Shown here piece by piece: positions 6,615-12,637 of a DNA stretch of 27,222 bases. The notes below the pieces were generated by a model. That model did no database searches. It was not told where the DNA came from and saw nothing but the letters and a program-made list of their open reading frames with translations. Origin of the DNA: a virus; IMG/VR virus record IMGVR_UViG_3300021963_000541, positions 1 to 27,222 of that record, one strand, 5' to 3'. The stretch's first letter is position 1. Every line of letters starts with the position of its first letter. Position numbers and translations under genes: made by a program.

Positions 6615-6888
6615 AGACTACAACGATGAGGTGAGAAACCTCATTGATGCCAGTGTTGAGGAGGCGGTGGAGTTGGTGGAGTGCATGGATGAGGATAGCC
6701 CCGAGGAAGAGGTGGAAGAACGCACCCGGGCCCAGTACCGTGCATACATTGCCCGTACAGCGGTTGATTGCTTCAAACGTGCATTGGACCCCGAAGACTA
6801 CGACCAGGTGAAGTTGCCTGATGTTCTGATCATGGCCATCGTTGCCCGGGTCACGGATTCTGTGGCTTTTCGTGCACGCGTTTTATAA
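6604..6888 (+). CDS. Hypothetical acidic protein
   Basis: 94 aa with a strongly acidic first half (ECMDEDSPEEEVEERTR) and a helical C-terminus (DVLIMAIVARVTDSVAF). It begins inside the previous gene. The TAA stop lies in the quasi-palindrome variant at 6880. I do not recognise it; an acidic DNA-mimic role is conceivable but untested. Confidence 0.65.
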   Translation: MNYEDYNDEVRNLIDASVEEAVELVECMDEDSPEEEVEERTRAQYRAYIARTAVDCFKRALDPEDYDQVKLPDVLIMAIVARVTDSVAFRARVL

Positions 6889-6915
6889 TGCAAAACGGTA
6901 ACTAGAAATAGTTAC
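6880..6915. repeat. Quasi-palindrome variant plus cassette stem-loop
   Basis: GTTTTATAATGCAAAAC (6880-6896) is followed by GTAACTA-GAAA-TAGTTAC (6898-6915). The order of the two elements is as at 5521 but the palindrome is in the opposite orientation. Confidence 0.7.
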
Positions 6916-6926
6916 TTCTGAAACAG

Positions 6927-6955
6927 TTGACTTTATTACGGACTTTGACTATAAT
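6927..6955 (+). promoter_or_regulatory. Early promoter
   Basis: TTGACT, 17-bp spacer, TATAAT (6950-6955). The leader differs from the CATCAACAGGAG type and reads ACGTATGAAC, so an ATG at 6961 lies at about +1. Confidence 0.88.
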
Positions 6956-6984
6956 TACGTATGAACAATGAAAAGGAACAGACC

Positions 6985-7383
6985 ATGAACTACTACTTCA
7001 ACGACGTCAAGGTGACTGAGGCTGAATATCACAAGTTGATTGAGGATGCTGAATCCCATCACGAACTGTTGGCTGCAGCCAAGGCCAAGCAGGCCGCTAT
7101 TGACAAGGAATTGGAAAAGGCCAAGCCTAAGGCTAAGTCCCGTAAGGTGGCTAAGATGCCGGCCCCAGTAGTAGACCTGAACGAGGTGACCATCAAAGGC
7201 ATGGCCGATAAGGTGGCAGCACCTAAGAAAGGATCCAAGACCGCCGTTGCTGCCGAATGCATGGTGAAGGTTGGTGTGGAAAACAAGGTCGGATGCATTG
7301 AGGCTATCATGGTGGCCTTGGGTGTTACTAAGGGTAACGCAACCTGCTACTACTTCAACGTGATGAAAAAAGGGTTGATTTAA
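6985..7383 (+). CDS. Small Lys/Ala-rich protein with winged-helix-like C-terminus
   Basis: 132 aa if started at ATG 6985, which has the site AAAGGA; the in-frame ATG at 6961 would add eight residues but sits at the transcript 5' end. Residues 1-50 are helical (EAEYHKLIEDAESHHELLAA), 50-75 are a Lys/Ala/Pro linker, and the C-terminus (KTAVAAECMVKVGV, CIEAIMVALGVTKGNATCYYFNVMKK) has the pattern of a compact DNA-binding module seen at the ends of many phage early proteins. A role as a phage DNA-binding regulator is inference. The promoter of the next transcript overlaps its last codons. Confidence 0.65.
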   Translation: MNYYFNDVKVTEAEYHKLIEDAESHHELLAAAKAKQAAIDKELEKAKPKAKSRKVAKMPAPVVDLNEVTIKGMADKVAAPKKGSKTAVAAECMVKVGVENKVGCIEAIMVALGVTKGNATCYYFNVMKKGLI

Positions 7384-7403
7384 ATAACAGGATGGCCTAT
7401 AAT
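7375..7403 (+). promoter_or_regulatory. Promoter of the 7.4-7.8 kb non-coding stretch
   Basis: TTGATT (7375-7380) overlaps the end of the preceding gene and lies exactly 17 bp from a perfect TATAAT (7398-7403). Transcription would begin near 7410. Confidence 0.75.
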
Positions 7404-7409
7404 TGACTT

Positions 7410-7790
7410 ATGTTCAACGGTTGTTAGTGACGATACGATAATAGGAACTAACTGGAATTCGGTTGCTCCAAAACGCAAGGCAAGACGCATTAACTAGATC
7501 CAAAGGATCAGCCCGGTAGAGGGTGTGCATGTCAAAAAGCCAAGCCTGGAGCATTAAATGGGCGAATGCCCAGCCAATCGATCCCGTTACTACTTTGCGT
7601 TAAAGTGGCGTTTGATTAACGATAGAGATCCGGTGGCAGAAAACCGTAAGCGTAAGGATGGAGACTACCCTTGCAGACTCTGATAGGCAGAATCCTAACT
7701 GCACACAGACACAGAATAAAATGGATGGACAGGGTAACCACTCATGTAGGGGCGATTGTGGAAGACGTAGCCTACAACTATCAAAGGACA
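7410..7790 (+). ncRNA. Candidate structured RNA of unknown class
   Basis: About 380 bases with a strong promoter but no ORF that combines a ribosome site and plausible composition. Many complementary segments are visible: GTTAGT 7423-7428 / ACTAAC 7447-7452; TGCTCC 7464-7469 / GGAGCA 7548-7553; GATCC 7497-7501 / GGATC 7505-7509 around AAA; TGGGC 7559-7563 / GCCCA 7568-7572 around GAAT; ACTTT / AAAGT around GCGTT near 7595; and a long-range AACGCAAGG / CTTTGCGTT pairing that would compete with the last hairpin. It could be a phage regulatory RNA or simply the leader of the gene at 7793. It matches no RNA family I can name. Confidence 0.4.
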
Positions 7791-7792
7791 TC

Positions 7793-7948
7793 ATGCAGCA
7801 CATCATTGATTGGATCTTTCGTATTCTTGGATGGATTTTCATGTCCGCCACCTTCTTTGGACTCCTTATCCTCCTCATCGTGCTTGCTGGCATGACGTAC
7901 GGCGGATATGTGGAATTCATGAAGTACTTAAAACTAGTTACTTCTTAA
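7793..7948 (+). CDS. Small membrane protein
   Basis: 51 aa from ATG 7793, chosen because AAAGGA lies upstream and the hydrophobic part begins here; an in-frame ATG at 7658 would add 45 low-complexity polar residues and has no site. The protein is one long hydrophobic segment (IFRILGWIFMSATFFGLLILLIVLAGM) with a short cytoplasmic-like tail. It is unrecognised. Its stop lies in the palindrome at 7940-7953. Confidence 0.55.
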   Translation: MQHIIDWIFRILGWIFMSATFFGLLILLIVLAGMTYGGYVEFMKYLKLVTS

Positions 7949-7953
7949 GAAGT
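7924..7953. repeat. Degenerate cassette stem-loop and palindrome
   Basis: A decayed copy of the cassette arm (GTACTTA-AAAC-TAGTTAC, 7924-7941) overlaps the perfect 14-bp palindrome ACTTCTTAAGAAGT (7940-7953) in front of the next promoter. Confidence 0.55.
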
Positions 7954-7983
7954 CCTCGTTACCTCTGTCAAGTAAAAAAACTG

Positions 7984-8012
7984 TTGACTTTATTACGGAT
8001 AAAGCCTATAAT
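7984..8012 (+). promoter_or_regulatory. Early promoter
   Basis: TTGACT, 17-bp spacer containing TTACGGA, TATAAT (8007-8012), leader ACATCAACAGGAGAAGAG. It drives the gene chain 8037-9304. Confidence 0.9.
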
Positions 8013-8036
8013 AAGACATCAACAGGAGAAGAGCAG

Positions 8037-8237
8037 ATGAACACAGTGATCAAAGCAACCAGTTACGGTGAAGTCGGTATCGACACCGAAGCCTCACCTG
8101 GCAACGGTCAGTATTATGCTAAGACGTATGATGGCGAGTTGGATTCTGTAGGATTTGATACCCTTGAAGAAGCATGGGCTGAATTGGAGTACGTGGCCTG
8201 TGGTATCGTGGATGCTGAATTGGAGGATGCACAATGA
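8037..8237 (+). CDS. Hypothetical protein
   Basis: 66 aa, acidic, with a likely small alpha-beta fold (KTYDGELDSVGFDTLEEAWA, resembling a substrate-free transfer or binding domain only in general pattern). It is the first gene after the promoter and has an AGGAGA site. Its end overlaps the next start by ATGA. Confidence 0.65.
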   Translation: MNTVIKATSYGEVGIDTEASPGNGQYYAKTYDGELDSVGFDTLEEAWAELEYVACGIVDAELEDAQ

Positions 8238-8416
8238 AACCAACCGAACGTTACTTCGATAGTAACCTCAATGCATGGGTCAACATATATGAGGAAAAGA
8301 AGGTCAAGCGCATACCCTGGCAACGGGGTGAGGCCTATCTGGCCATGAAGATGCGCATTCCTTCCGATACCGGCATGATCATGCACCAATTTACTCGTAA
8401 AAATGGAAAGTACTAA
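8234..8416 (+). CDS. Hypothetical basic protein
   Basis: 60 aa, basic, with aromatic residues throughout (ERYFDSNLNAWVNIYEEKK, RIPWQRGEAYLAMKMR). The site GGAGG lies 9 bases before ATG 8234 inside the previous gene. I do not recognise it. Confidence 0.6.
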   Translation: MKPTERYFDSNLNAWVNIYEEKKVKRIPWQRGEAYLAMKMRIPSDTGMIMHQFTRKNGKY

Positions 8417-8417
8417 A

Positions 8418-8591
8418 ATGGATAACCCTATACCTCGTTCTAGTCTCTTTGTGACCCCGGAGTCATTGGATGCCCTAGATCAGATGATTCGTCTACTACC
8501 TACCAAAGAACGTGGCACGGTATATACGTACGTCATGTATGCCTTTAACCTTGCCCATAAACTCGTTGAAGAAAGCAAAGAAAATGTCTAA
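8418..8591 (+). CDS. Hypothetical helical protein
   Basis: 57 aa from ATG 8418 (GGAAAG seven bases upstream); ATG 8403 in the same frame would overlap the previous gene and lacks a site. The sequence LFVTPESLDALDQMIRLLPT followed by two helices may be a small dimer or ribbon-helix-helix-like regulator. This is a weak guess. Confidence 0.55.
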   Translation: MDNPIPRSSLFVTPESLDALDQMIRLLPTKERGTVYTYVMYAFNLAHKLVEESKENV

Positions 8592-8787
8592 CTTAAGTGC
8601 AAAAGAATACCAGGTGTTGATTGACCAGTTGATCGATGGCTCAAATAAGAAGTACGGCTCCCATTCCTATGCCGCCGGCTACCTTGGGGCCACGCTTGCC
8701 TCCCTTTTAGCCTCCCCATCCAAGGAATCCAGTGCCACCGTGTTACGTTTCATAATCAAGGCTATCGATGGACTCCATTCGCCATAA
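8584..8787 (+). CDS. Hypothetical protein, paralogue of the gene at 17112
   Basis: 67 aa from ATG 8584, overlapping the previous stop. Its middle (KKYGSHSYAAGYLGATLASLL) corresponds to RKHGLPYTVGYLEGTVLKAF in the product of the gene at 17112, and both have a preceding D-x-LI and a following helix. This suggests an ancient duplication or two related acquisitions. No function is known to me. Confidence 0.58.
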   Translation: MSNLSAKEYQVLIDQLIDGSNKKYGSHSYAAGYLGATLASLLASPSKESSATVLRFIIKAIDGLHSP

Positions 8788-8953
8788 GTGCCAAGTATGT
8801 GAACACGTGTACAACGAGGGTGCCAGGGATAGGCATGGCCTTCCTATGTTCACCGATGGGGTGCCTACGTGCCCGGAATGCTGGAACCGGTTTCTTCTGA
8901 AAATCGGACATGGTTATATTACACTAAGGAAAGATGATGAAAGCAAAGATTGA
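8768..8953 (+). CDS. Small zinc-ribbon protein
   Basis: 61 aa with two CxxC knuckles, CQVC at residues 8-11 and CPEC at 35-38, which would bind one structural zinc. The start at ATG 8768 has AAGG upstream and overlaps the previous gene by 20 bases. Phage proteins of this size with paired knuckles often act on nucleic acids or host polymerase; that role is inference. Confidence 0.62.
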   Translation: MDSIRHKCQVCEHVYNEGARDRHGLPMFTDGVPTCPECWNRFLLKIGHGYITLRKDDESKD

Positions 8954-9137
8954 GTTGACCCCTGAATTCAAAGAACAAGTGTTTGGGTTCTTGGATGTGT
9001 TCCGTGAGACCGGCCATATCAACATGTTTGGTTCTGGGCCCTTGGTACAGGAGGCATTCGAAGTCGATCGCCACCAGGCCAAAGAACTGGTGCTTGAATG
9101 GATGGAAACCTTTGCCAAGCGTCACGGTGGTGCATGA
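8934..9137 (+). CDS. Hypothetical protein
   Basis: 67 aa. It starts at ATG 8934 (or 8937) with AAGGA seven bases upstream, overlapping the previous gene by 20 bases. Likely helix-turn-helix-like composition (GPLVQEAFEVDRHQAKELVL EWMETF). It is similar in feel to small phage proteins with an N-terminal ELTPEFKEQV strand. It is not identified. Confidence 0.6.
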   Translation: MMKAKIELTPEFKEQVFGFLDVFRETGHINMFGSGPLVQEAFEVDRHQAKELVLEWMETFAKRHGGA

Positions 9138-9304
9138 TGGATGATACTAACAAAACCATCCTCTATACAGTAACCATTGTATCCCTGTTCCTCCTGACAT
9201 GCCTTGCATTAAGTACATACAATACCTCCCAGTTGTATGAATGCCGTAGGATTGGCATGGAGCTATCCATGTCTGCCGTAGATATCCAGGCCATCTGTAA
9301 GTGA
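9134..9304 (+). CDS. Small single-pass membrane protein
   Basis: 56 aa from ATG 9134 (ATGATG coupling with the previous gene). One transmembrane helix (ILYTVTIVSLFLLTCLALS) is followed by a periplasm-sized tail with two cysteines. It is the last gene before the next stem-loop cassette and is unrecognised. Confidence 0.55.
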   Translation: MMDDTNKTILYTVTIVSLFLLTCLALSTYNTSQLYECRRIGMELSMSAVDIQAICK

Positions 9305-9312
9305 GGGAGAAG

Positions 9313-9330
9313 GTAACTAGAAATAGTTAC
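9313..9330 (+). repeat. Cassette stem-loop
   Basis: GTAACTA-GAAA-TAGTTAC, identical to the copy at 6898, ten bases before the next -35 box. Confidence 0.75.
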
Positions 9331-9340
9331 TTTATTGGGG

Positions 9341-9369
9341 TTGCTTTAATTACGCAAACGGACTATAAT
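9341..9369 (+). promoter_or_regulatory. Early promoter
   Basis: TTGCTT, 17-bp spacer, TATAAT (9364-9369). It is the likely promoter for the long coupled array 9398-13815, in which no other strong promoter was found. Confidence 0.8.
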
Positions 9370-9374
9370 AACGT

Positions 9375-9401
9375 ATGTTCAGTAAGAAAGGTAGTATATG
9401 A
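9375..9401 (+). CDS. Leader mini-ORF
   Basis: An 8-codon ORF (MFSKKGSI) begins at about the transcription start and ends in ATGA, overlapping the start codon at 9398. It may couple or tune translation of the next gene, or be a chance ORF. Confidence 0.3.
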   Translation: MFSKKGSI

Positions 9402-9781
9402 AACTCGTCATCGAAACCCAGTATGCAGAAAACTACGGTGCCCATGATTGGAATGGTGTTGGGGAGTGCCCCCAGTATTGGAAGATGAAGGGTGGTTATA
9501 CCTACGTGATTGAGAACGTCGAGAATTATATCAAAGGTGGGGAATTCTTTGATAGGAGATGTGAAATGATCGTCGACGGTCTCCGTCTTAAACTTGAAAC
9601 CTCCACCGAATATATGCGTGAATACATTATCGGCTGGAACGTCAGGCCTGACGATTGGATGTCCGAATTTGAGAAAGACCAGTTGGAGTACGCCGGGGTC
9701 ATCGACGCCCCCGACCACCGCATTGATTTGGAAGGCAGGAGGGTGTACAACTTTGATTCGAAAGGTAGGGTGGTGAGATGA
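9398..9781 (+). CDS. Conserved phage hypothetical protein
   Basis: 127 aa. The N-terminus (IETQYAENYGAHDWNGVGEC, PQYWKMKGGYTYVIENV) matches a family that I recognise from many phage genomes but whose function is unknown. The rest is mixed alpha-beta with several Trp residues. AAAGGT lies upstream of ATG 9398. It heads the coupled run that continues into the small-gene array through ATGA at 9778. Confidence 0.7.
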   Translation: MKLVIETQYAENYGAHDWNGVGECPQYWKMKGGYTYVIENVENYIKGGEFFDRRCEMIVDGLRLKLETSTEYMREYIIGWNVRPDDWMSEFEKDQLEYAGVIDAPDHRIDLEGRRVYNFDSKGRVVR

Positions 9782-9999
9782 ACAAACGAATTCAAGCACT
9801 TGCTAAAGAGGCTGGCTTTATTGATAGAGGCTCTAATCATACTGCTTATATGAATTTTGACCACGAAAAGTTTGCCGAGTTGATTGTTAGGGAATGTATG
9901 GAAGTTGCCCACCCAAGACTAACCGATGTAGGTGAGTGGGCTGCCGGTATGCGTCTGGTGCAAAAGCGATTGGAACAACATTTCGGAGTTGAAGAATGA
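9778..9999 (+). CDS. MNERI-family protein, copy 1
   Basis: 73 aa. This is the first of eight paralogues sharing a three-part plan: N-terminal helix MN(E/K)RIxxLAxxAG, central core (K)FAELIVRECxxV, and C-terminal helix ending (K/E)HFGVEE. The spacer between the helix and the core is variable. The proteins are small, soluble and helical, with no catalytic residues visible. Such genes recur in phage genomes of several types, with no known role. The site GGTAGGGTGG precedes the ATG, which overlaps the previous stop. Confidence 0.75.
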   Translation: MNKRIQALAKEAGFIDRGSNHTAYMNFDHEKFAELIVRECMEVAHPRLTDVGEWAAGMRLVQKRLEQHFGVEE

Positions 10000-10169
10000 A
10001 CGGCCACGAAGAAGCAGATTATCGCAGAGCAATTATTTTTGCATTTGGTGATAATCCAAAAAAGCTAAAGAAGGCTCTCAAGGTACTTCAAAAGATGATT
10101 CCAGAAATGGAAGAAGAATACGAGGAACGGATGGCAGATTATTACATGGGGCGGGGACCACATCCATGA
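9996..10169 (+). CDS. Hypothetical charged protein
   Basis: 57 aa from ATG 9996 to 10169, coupled by ATGA on both sides. It is helical and charged (NPKKLKKALKVLQKMIPEME) and is not a member of the repeated family. It is inserted between copies 1 and 2. Confidence 0.6.
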   Translation: MNGHEEADYRRAIIFAFGDNPKKLKKALKVLQKMIPEMEEEYEERMADYYMGRGPHP

Positions 10170-10375
10170 ACGAACGAATTAAAGAATTGGCTGAACAGGC
10201 TGGTATTGATGAATGGTGGGATAGCGGCAGTGAACGCCGTGAAGGCCTACAGGAGCATCTGGAAAAGTTAGCCGAGTTGATTGTGCGAAAATGCGCTGAC
10301 ATTGGTCGACAATATGCTGATGGCAACTATGAAGTTCCTAATCAGATTTTAGAATATTTTGGGATGGAAGAATGA
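10166..10375 (+). CDS. MNERI-family protein, copy 2
   Basis: 69 aa. It has the family core as KLAELIVRKCADI and the end as EYFGMEE, with a variable Trp/Arg-rich spacer (DEWWDSGSERREGLQEH). It is coupled to its neighbours by ATGA. Confidence 0.75.
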   Translation: MNERIKELAEQAGIDEWWDSGSERREGLQEHLEKLAELIVRKCADIGRQYADGNYEVPNQILEYFGMEE

Positions 10376-10590
10376 ACGAACGAATTAAAAAACTTTATGA
10401 ACAGTCATTTGTAACCGATGATTATGTAAATGTTGGAATTAACGGTGTTGAGTTGGGTATTAAATTTGACCCTGAAAAGTTCGCCGAGTTGATTGTTCGA
10501 GAATGTGCTGAAGTTGGTTCTAAATTCAGTCAAGCACATCCTTTAGATATTCAATATCAAATTAAAAGGCATTTCGGAGTTGAAGAATGA
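10372..10590 (+). CDS. MNERI-family protein, copy 3
   Basis: 72 aa. The core is KFAELIVRECAEV and the end HFGVEE. The first repeat deviates (KLYEQSFVTDD). The stretch from the core to the end is close to copies 1 and 4 at the nucleotide level, for example GCCGAGTTGATTGTTCGAGA. Confidence 0.75.
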   Translation: MNERIKKLYEQSFVTDDYVNVGINGVELGIKFDPEKFAELIVRECAEVGSKFSQAHPLDIQYQIKRHFGVEE

Positions 10591-10787
10591 ACGAGAAAAT
10601 TAAACAACTTGCCGAACAGGCTGGATACTTACCGGATATGTTTGGCATTGGACACTGGGATATGCCAGAATGTCAAAAGTTCGCCGAGTTGATTGTTCGA
10701 GAATGTGCTAAAAGGGTAGATTACTGGGAATCAAGACAAGGTGAACATGCTGATGATTTACTAAAACATTTCGGAGTTGAAGAATGA
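10587..10787 (+). CDS. MNERI-family protein, copy 4
   Basis: 66 aa, with core KFAELIVRECAK and end KHFGVEE. The variable spacer here is short (YLPDMFGIGHWDMPEC). ATGA coupling on both sides. Confidence 0.75.
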   Translation: MNEKIKQLAEQAGYLPDMFGIGHWDMPECQKFAELIVRECAKRVDYWESRQGEHADDLLKHFGVEE

Positions 10788-10984
10788 ATGAACGAACTAA
10801 ACAACTTTGGGAAGAGGCTGCTAAAAAAACTCAGGGTGATTCTTGGGAAGAGCAGACAAAGTTCATAGAAAGGTTCGCCGAGTTGATTGTTAGGGAATGT
10901 ATCAGCAATGTTGAAGTATGGGAAAAGGATAGTCGTAATCATATATCATATATGCTGAAACAACAGTTCGGAGTTAAAGAATGA
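10784..10984 (+). CDS. MNERI-family protein, copy 5
   Basis: 66 aa, with core RFAELIVRECIS and end QQFGVKE. A tandem ATGAATGA at the start gives two possible starts (10784 or 10788 in another frame); 10784 is in frame. Confidence 0.72.
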   Translation: MNERTKQLWEEAAKKTQGDSWEEQTKFIERFAELIVRECISNVEVWEKDSRNHISYMLKQQFGVKE

Positions 10985-11154
10985 ACACACTAATGAAAAT
11001 TCTACACAAGATACCGTTTGTGCATTTTTATAGTAAATGGTCTGACCCGGTTGGTCGTGATTACGCCGGATGCGAACGCCAACAAAGATTCTGTATTATC
11101 TGCAATAAGAAACAATACCGTACCGTAAATAATTCTGATATTGTTAGTTTATGA
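10981..11154 (+). CDS. Small protein with cysteine knuckle
   Basis: 57 aa from ATG 10981, coupled by ATGA on both sides. It contains C-x6-C-x2-C (CERQQRFCIICNKKQYR), which could bind zinc together with nearby His residues. It breaks the array between copies 5 and 6 and is unrecognised. Confidence 0.6.
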   Translation: MNTLMKILHKIPFVHFYSKWSDPVGRDYAGCERQQRFCIICNKKQYRTVNNSDIVSL

Positions 11155-11342
11155 ACGAACGAATTCAAGAACTTTGGGTGCAGGCTGTACATGGTGACGG
11201 ACCTCATGCATCAGTGATTGCAGATTTCGCCGAGTTGATTATTAAGGAATGTGGTGTGGCATTGAGTCCTATGTTGCGTGATATGGTTAGTCGTGGACAA
11301 GCATATGATTTGATTAAACAACATTTTGGAGTTGAAGAATGA
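11151..11342 (+). CDS. MNERI-family protein, copy 6
   Basis: 63 aa, the shortest copy, with core DFAELIIKECGV and end QHFGVEE. The spacer between helix and core is reduced to about 10 residues. Confidence 0.72.
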   Translation: MNERIQELWVQAVHGDGPHASVIADFAELIIKECGVALSPMLRDMVSRGQAYDLIKQHFGVEE

Positions 11343-11560
11343 ACGAACGAATTAAAGAAATGGCTAAATTAGCGCAATTGCGGGCTGAGTGGATGACACC
11401 TCAGGGATTAGAGTGGTTTGATAACTTCAAAGAACAATTCGCCGAGTTGATTGTGAAGGAATGTTTAGGTATAATTGAAAATGAAGCATCTACCTATGCC
11501 GAACCTGTATGGGCCGTTGAATTAGTTAACGATATTAAAGAACGTTTTGGTGTTAAATGA
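11339..11560 (+). CDS. MNERI-family protein, copy 7
   Basis: 73 aa, with core QFAELIVKECLGI and the end shortened to RFGVK. Its stop overlaps the next small gene. Confidence 0.72.
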   Translation: MNERIKEMAKLAQLRAEWMTPQGLEWFDNFKEQFAELIVKECLGIIENEASTYAEPVWAVELVNDIKERFGVK

Positions 11561-11667
11561 TGACAAATATTGAGAGACGATTAATGTGGGAAGGTATCTT
11601 TGCAATTGGTAAAGGTTTAGCGTACTTCCTGTTCATGGCTGCTATGATAAAATATTTGTGGAGTTGA
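11557..11667 (+). CDS. Very small membrane protein
   Basis: 36 aa starting at ATG 11557 (ATGATGA coupling). One hydrophobic helix (WEGIFAIGKGLAYFLFMAAM) with a basic N-terminus. It is unrecognised. Confidence 0.5.
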   Translation: MMTNIERRLMWEGIFAIGKGLAYFLFMAAMIKYLWS

Positions 11668-11670
11668 ATA

Positions 11671-11856
11671 ATGAATTATGAAGATGATGATCACGGTAGC
11701 GATATGTCTGACGAAGAATACCGTCGTCGAATAGCTAGAGAAAAAGAGAGTGAAGAATTCTATGCCAATGCTCGCAAGACATGGAAGCCATCTAACAATG
11801 ATAAAAGCTCTTATCGTTTTAGTAGCGACGATGACGACGCGTATCTATCTTATTGA
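11671..11856 (+). CDS. Acidic low-complexity protein
   Basis: 61 aa, with Asp/Glu-rich ends (YEDDDHGSDMSDEEYRRR and SSDDDDAYLSY) and a charged helix between. GGAG lies 7 bases upstream of ATG 11671. It is probably disordered. A DNA-mimic or host-factor inhibitor is conceivable, but nothing in the sequence proves it. Confidence 0.55.
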   Translation: MNYEDDDHGSDMSDEEYRRRIAREKESEEFYANARKTWKPSNNDKSSYRFSSDDDDAYLSY

Positions 11857-11868
11857 AGGAGTTAAATT

Positions 11869-12054
11869 ATGAAAGTTGCATGGCCTATTTTTCTGTTGTT
11901 GATTGTTGTGGGCCTACTGGTCCCATTTGCATTCCTTTGGGCACTCAACACCCTGTTCCCCGTTCTAGAATTGGAGTACAGCTTTGTTAACTATCTGGCT
12001 GTCTGCCTTATCCATGCCTTCTTTCGTTCAGATGTGTTTAGTATCAAGAAATGA
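11869..12054 (+). CDS. Membrane protein
   Basis: 61 aa with two hydrophobic segments (WPIFLLLIVVGLLVPFAFLW and VNYLAVCLIHAFF). AAGGAG lies 8 bases upstream. Its end overlaps copy 8 of the repeated family (ATGA). Confidence 0.6.
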   Translation: MKVAWPIFLLLIVVGLLVPFAFLWALNTLFPVLELEYSFVNYLAVCLIHAFFRSDVFSIKK

Positions 12055-12272
12055 ACAAGCAAATTAAACTGTTTGCTGAACAAGCCGGCTTTGTGATGTG
12101 GGAAGATGAACCGTGGAATCCCGGTGACGTCATTGACTGGAGTACACGTTATGATACTGAACTGGAAAAGTTTGCTAACATTATCATCTTCGAATGTTTC
12201 AAGCTGGCAGTATTCAATAGTAATCACGCAACAGCAAAAGCAATCAAAGAACATTTTGGAGTTGGAGAATGA
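12051..12272 (+). CDS. MNERI-family protein, copy 8 (divergent)
   Basis: 73 aa, with N-terminus MNKQIKLFAEQAGF, core KFANIIIFECFKL and end EHFGVGE. It is the most diverged copy and is separated from the others by three unrelated genes. Copy 1 also has the Lys at position 3. Confidence 0.7.
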   Translation: MNKQIKLFAEQAGFVMWEDEPWNPGDVIDWSTRYDTELEKFANIIIFECFKLAVFNSNHATAKAIKEHFGVGE

Positions 12273-12637
12273 AAGTAGTGATCAACGGTGACTTTGGGGG
12301 CTTTAGCCTATCTGATGAGGCATTTGAAAAGTTTCTACATCGTAAGGGCATTGCCTGGGAGAAGTGCATTAACAAATATGATATGATGGACTACTACCAC
12401 GCCCGCCACCTCGATAGTGAAGAACATTATTTGGCCCAGCATGAAGTTTTGCATAACCGGGCCGATCCCGATCTTGTGGCTGTGGTGGAGGAGATGGGCC
12501 ATAAGGCCAATGGACAGTATGCCAATCTGGTGATTGTGGAGATACCTGACGACGTTCAATGGCACCTGGCCGAATACGATGGCGTTGAACACATTGCCGA
12601 AAACCACAGAACCTGGGGGCCAGGATATGAGCCTTGA
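12269..12637 (+). CDS. Conserved phage hypothetical protein
   Basis: 122 aa. The stretches MKVVINGDFGGFSLSDEAFE, DPDLVAVVEEMG and IVEIPDDVQWHLAEYDGVEH are hallmarks of a family I know from many phage genomes, with unknown function. It is coupled to the preceding array by ATGA, and its 3' end overlaps the next gene by 11 bases. Confidence 0.75.
   Translation: MKVVINGDFGGFSLSDEAFEKFLHRKGIAWEKCINKYDMMDYYHARHLDSEEHYLAQHEVLHNRADPDLVAVVEEMGHKANGQYANLVIVEIPDDVQWHLAEYDGVEHIAENHRTWGPGYEP

Noticed and set aside
7464-7553. tRNA-like span closed by TGCTCC/GGAGCA, about 90 bases
   Set aside because: There is no T-arm (GTTCGA type), no D-arm GG pair and no anticodon stem in place, so it is not a tRNA.
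7410-7790. Group I intron or RNase P/tmRNA-like RNA
   Set aside because: GACTAC and AAGACGTAGCC recall group I core pieces, but no split exon flanks the region and the conserved strings of RNase P RNA or tmRNA are absent.
7658-7792. Longer N-terminus for the membrane protein at 7793
   Set aside because: The extension is polar and low in complexity, and ATG 7658 has no ribosome site; ATG 7793 has AAAGGA.
7600-7920. 106-codon minus-strand ORF across the non-coding stretch
   Set aside because: It has Cys/Arg-rich shadow-like composition, no ribosome site and opposes the promoter-supported direction.
9350-9799. 149-codon minus-strand ORF
   Set aside because: It is the antisense shadow of the conserved gene at 9398, which has promoter and ribosome-site support.
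9778-12272. CRISPR-like repeat array
   Set aside because: The repeats are conserved protein-coding ends of paralogous genes, too long and too irregular for CRISPR repeats.
12312-12335. CTGATGAG followed by GAAA, a hammerhead ribozyme core look-alike
   Set aside because: It lies inside a well-supported conserved gene, and no third helix or cleavage triplet could be paired.
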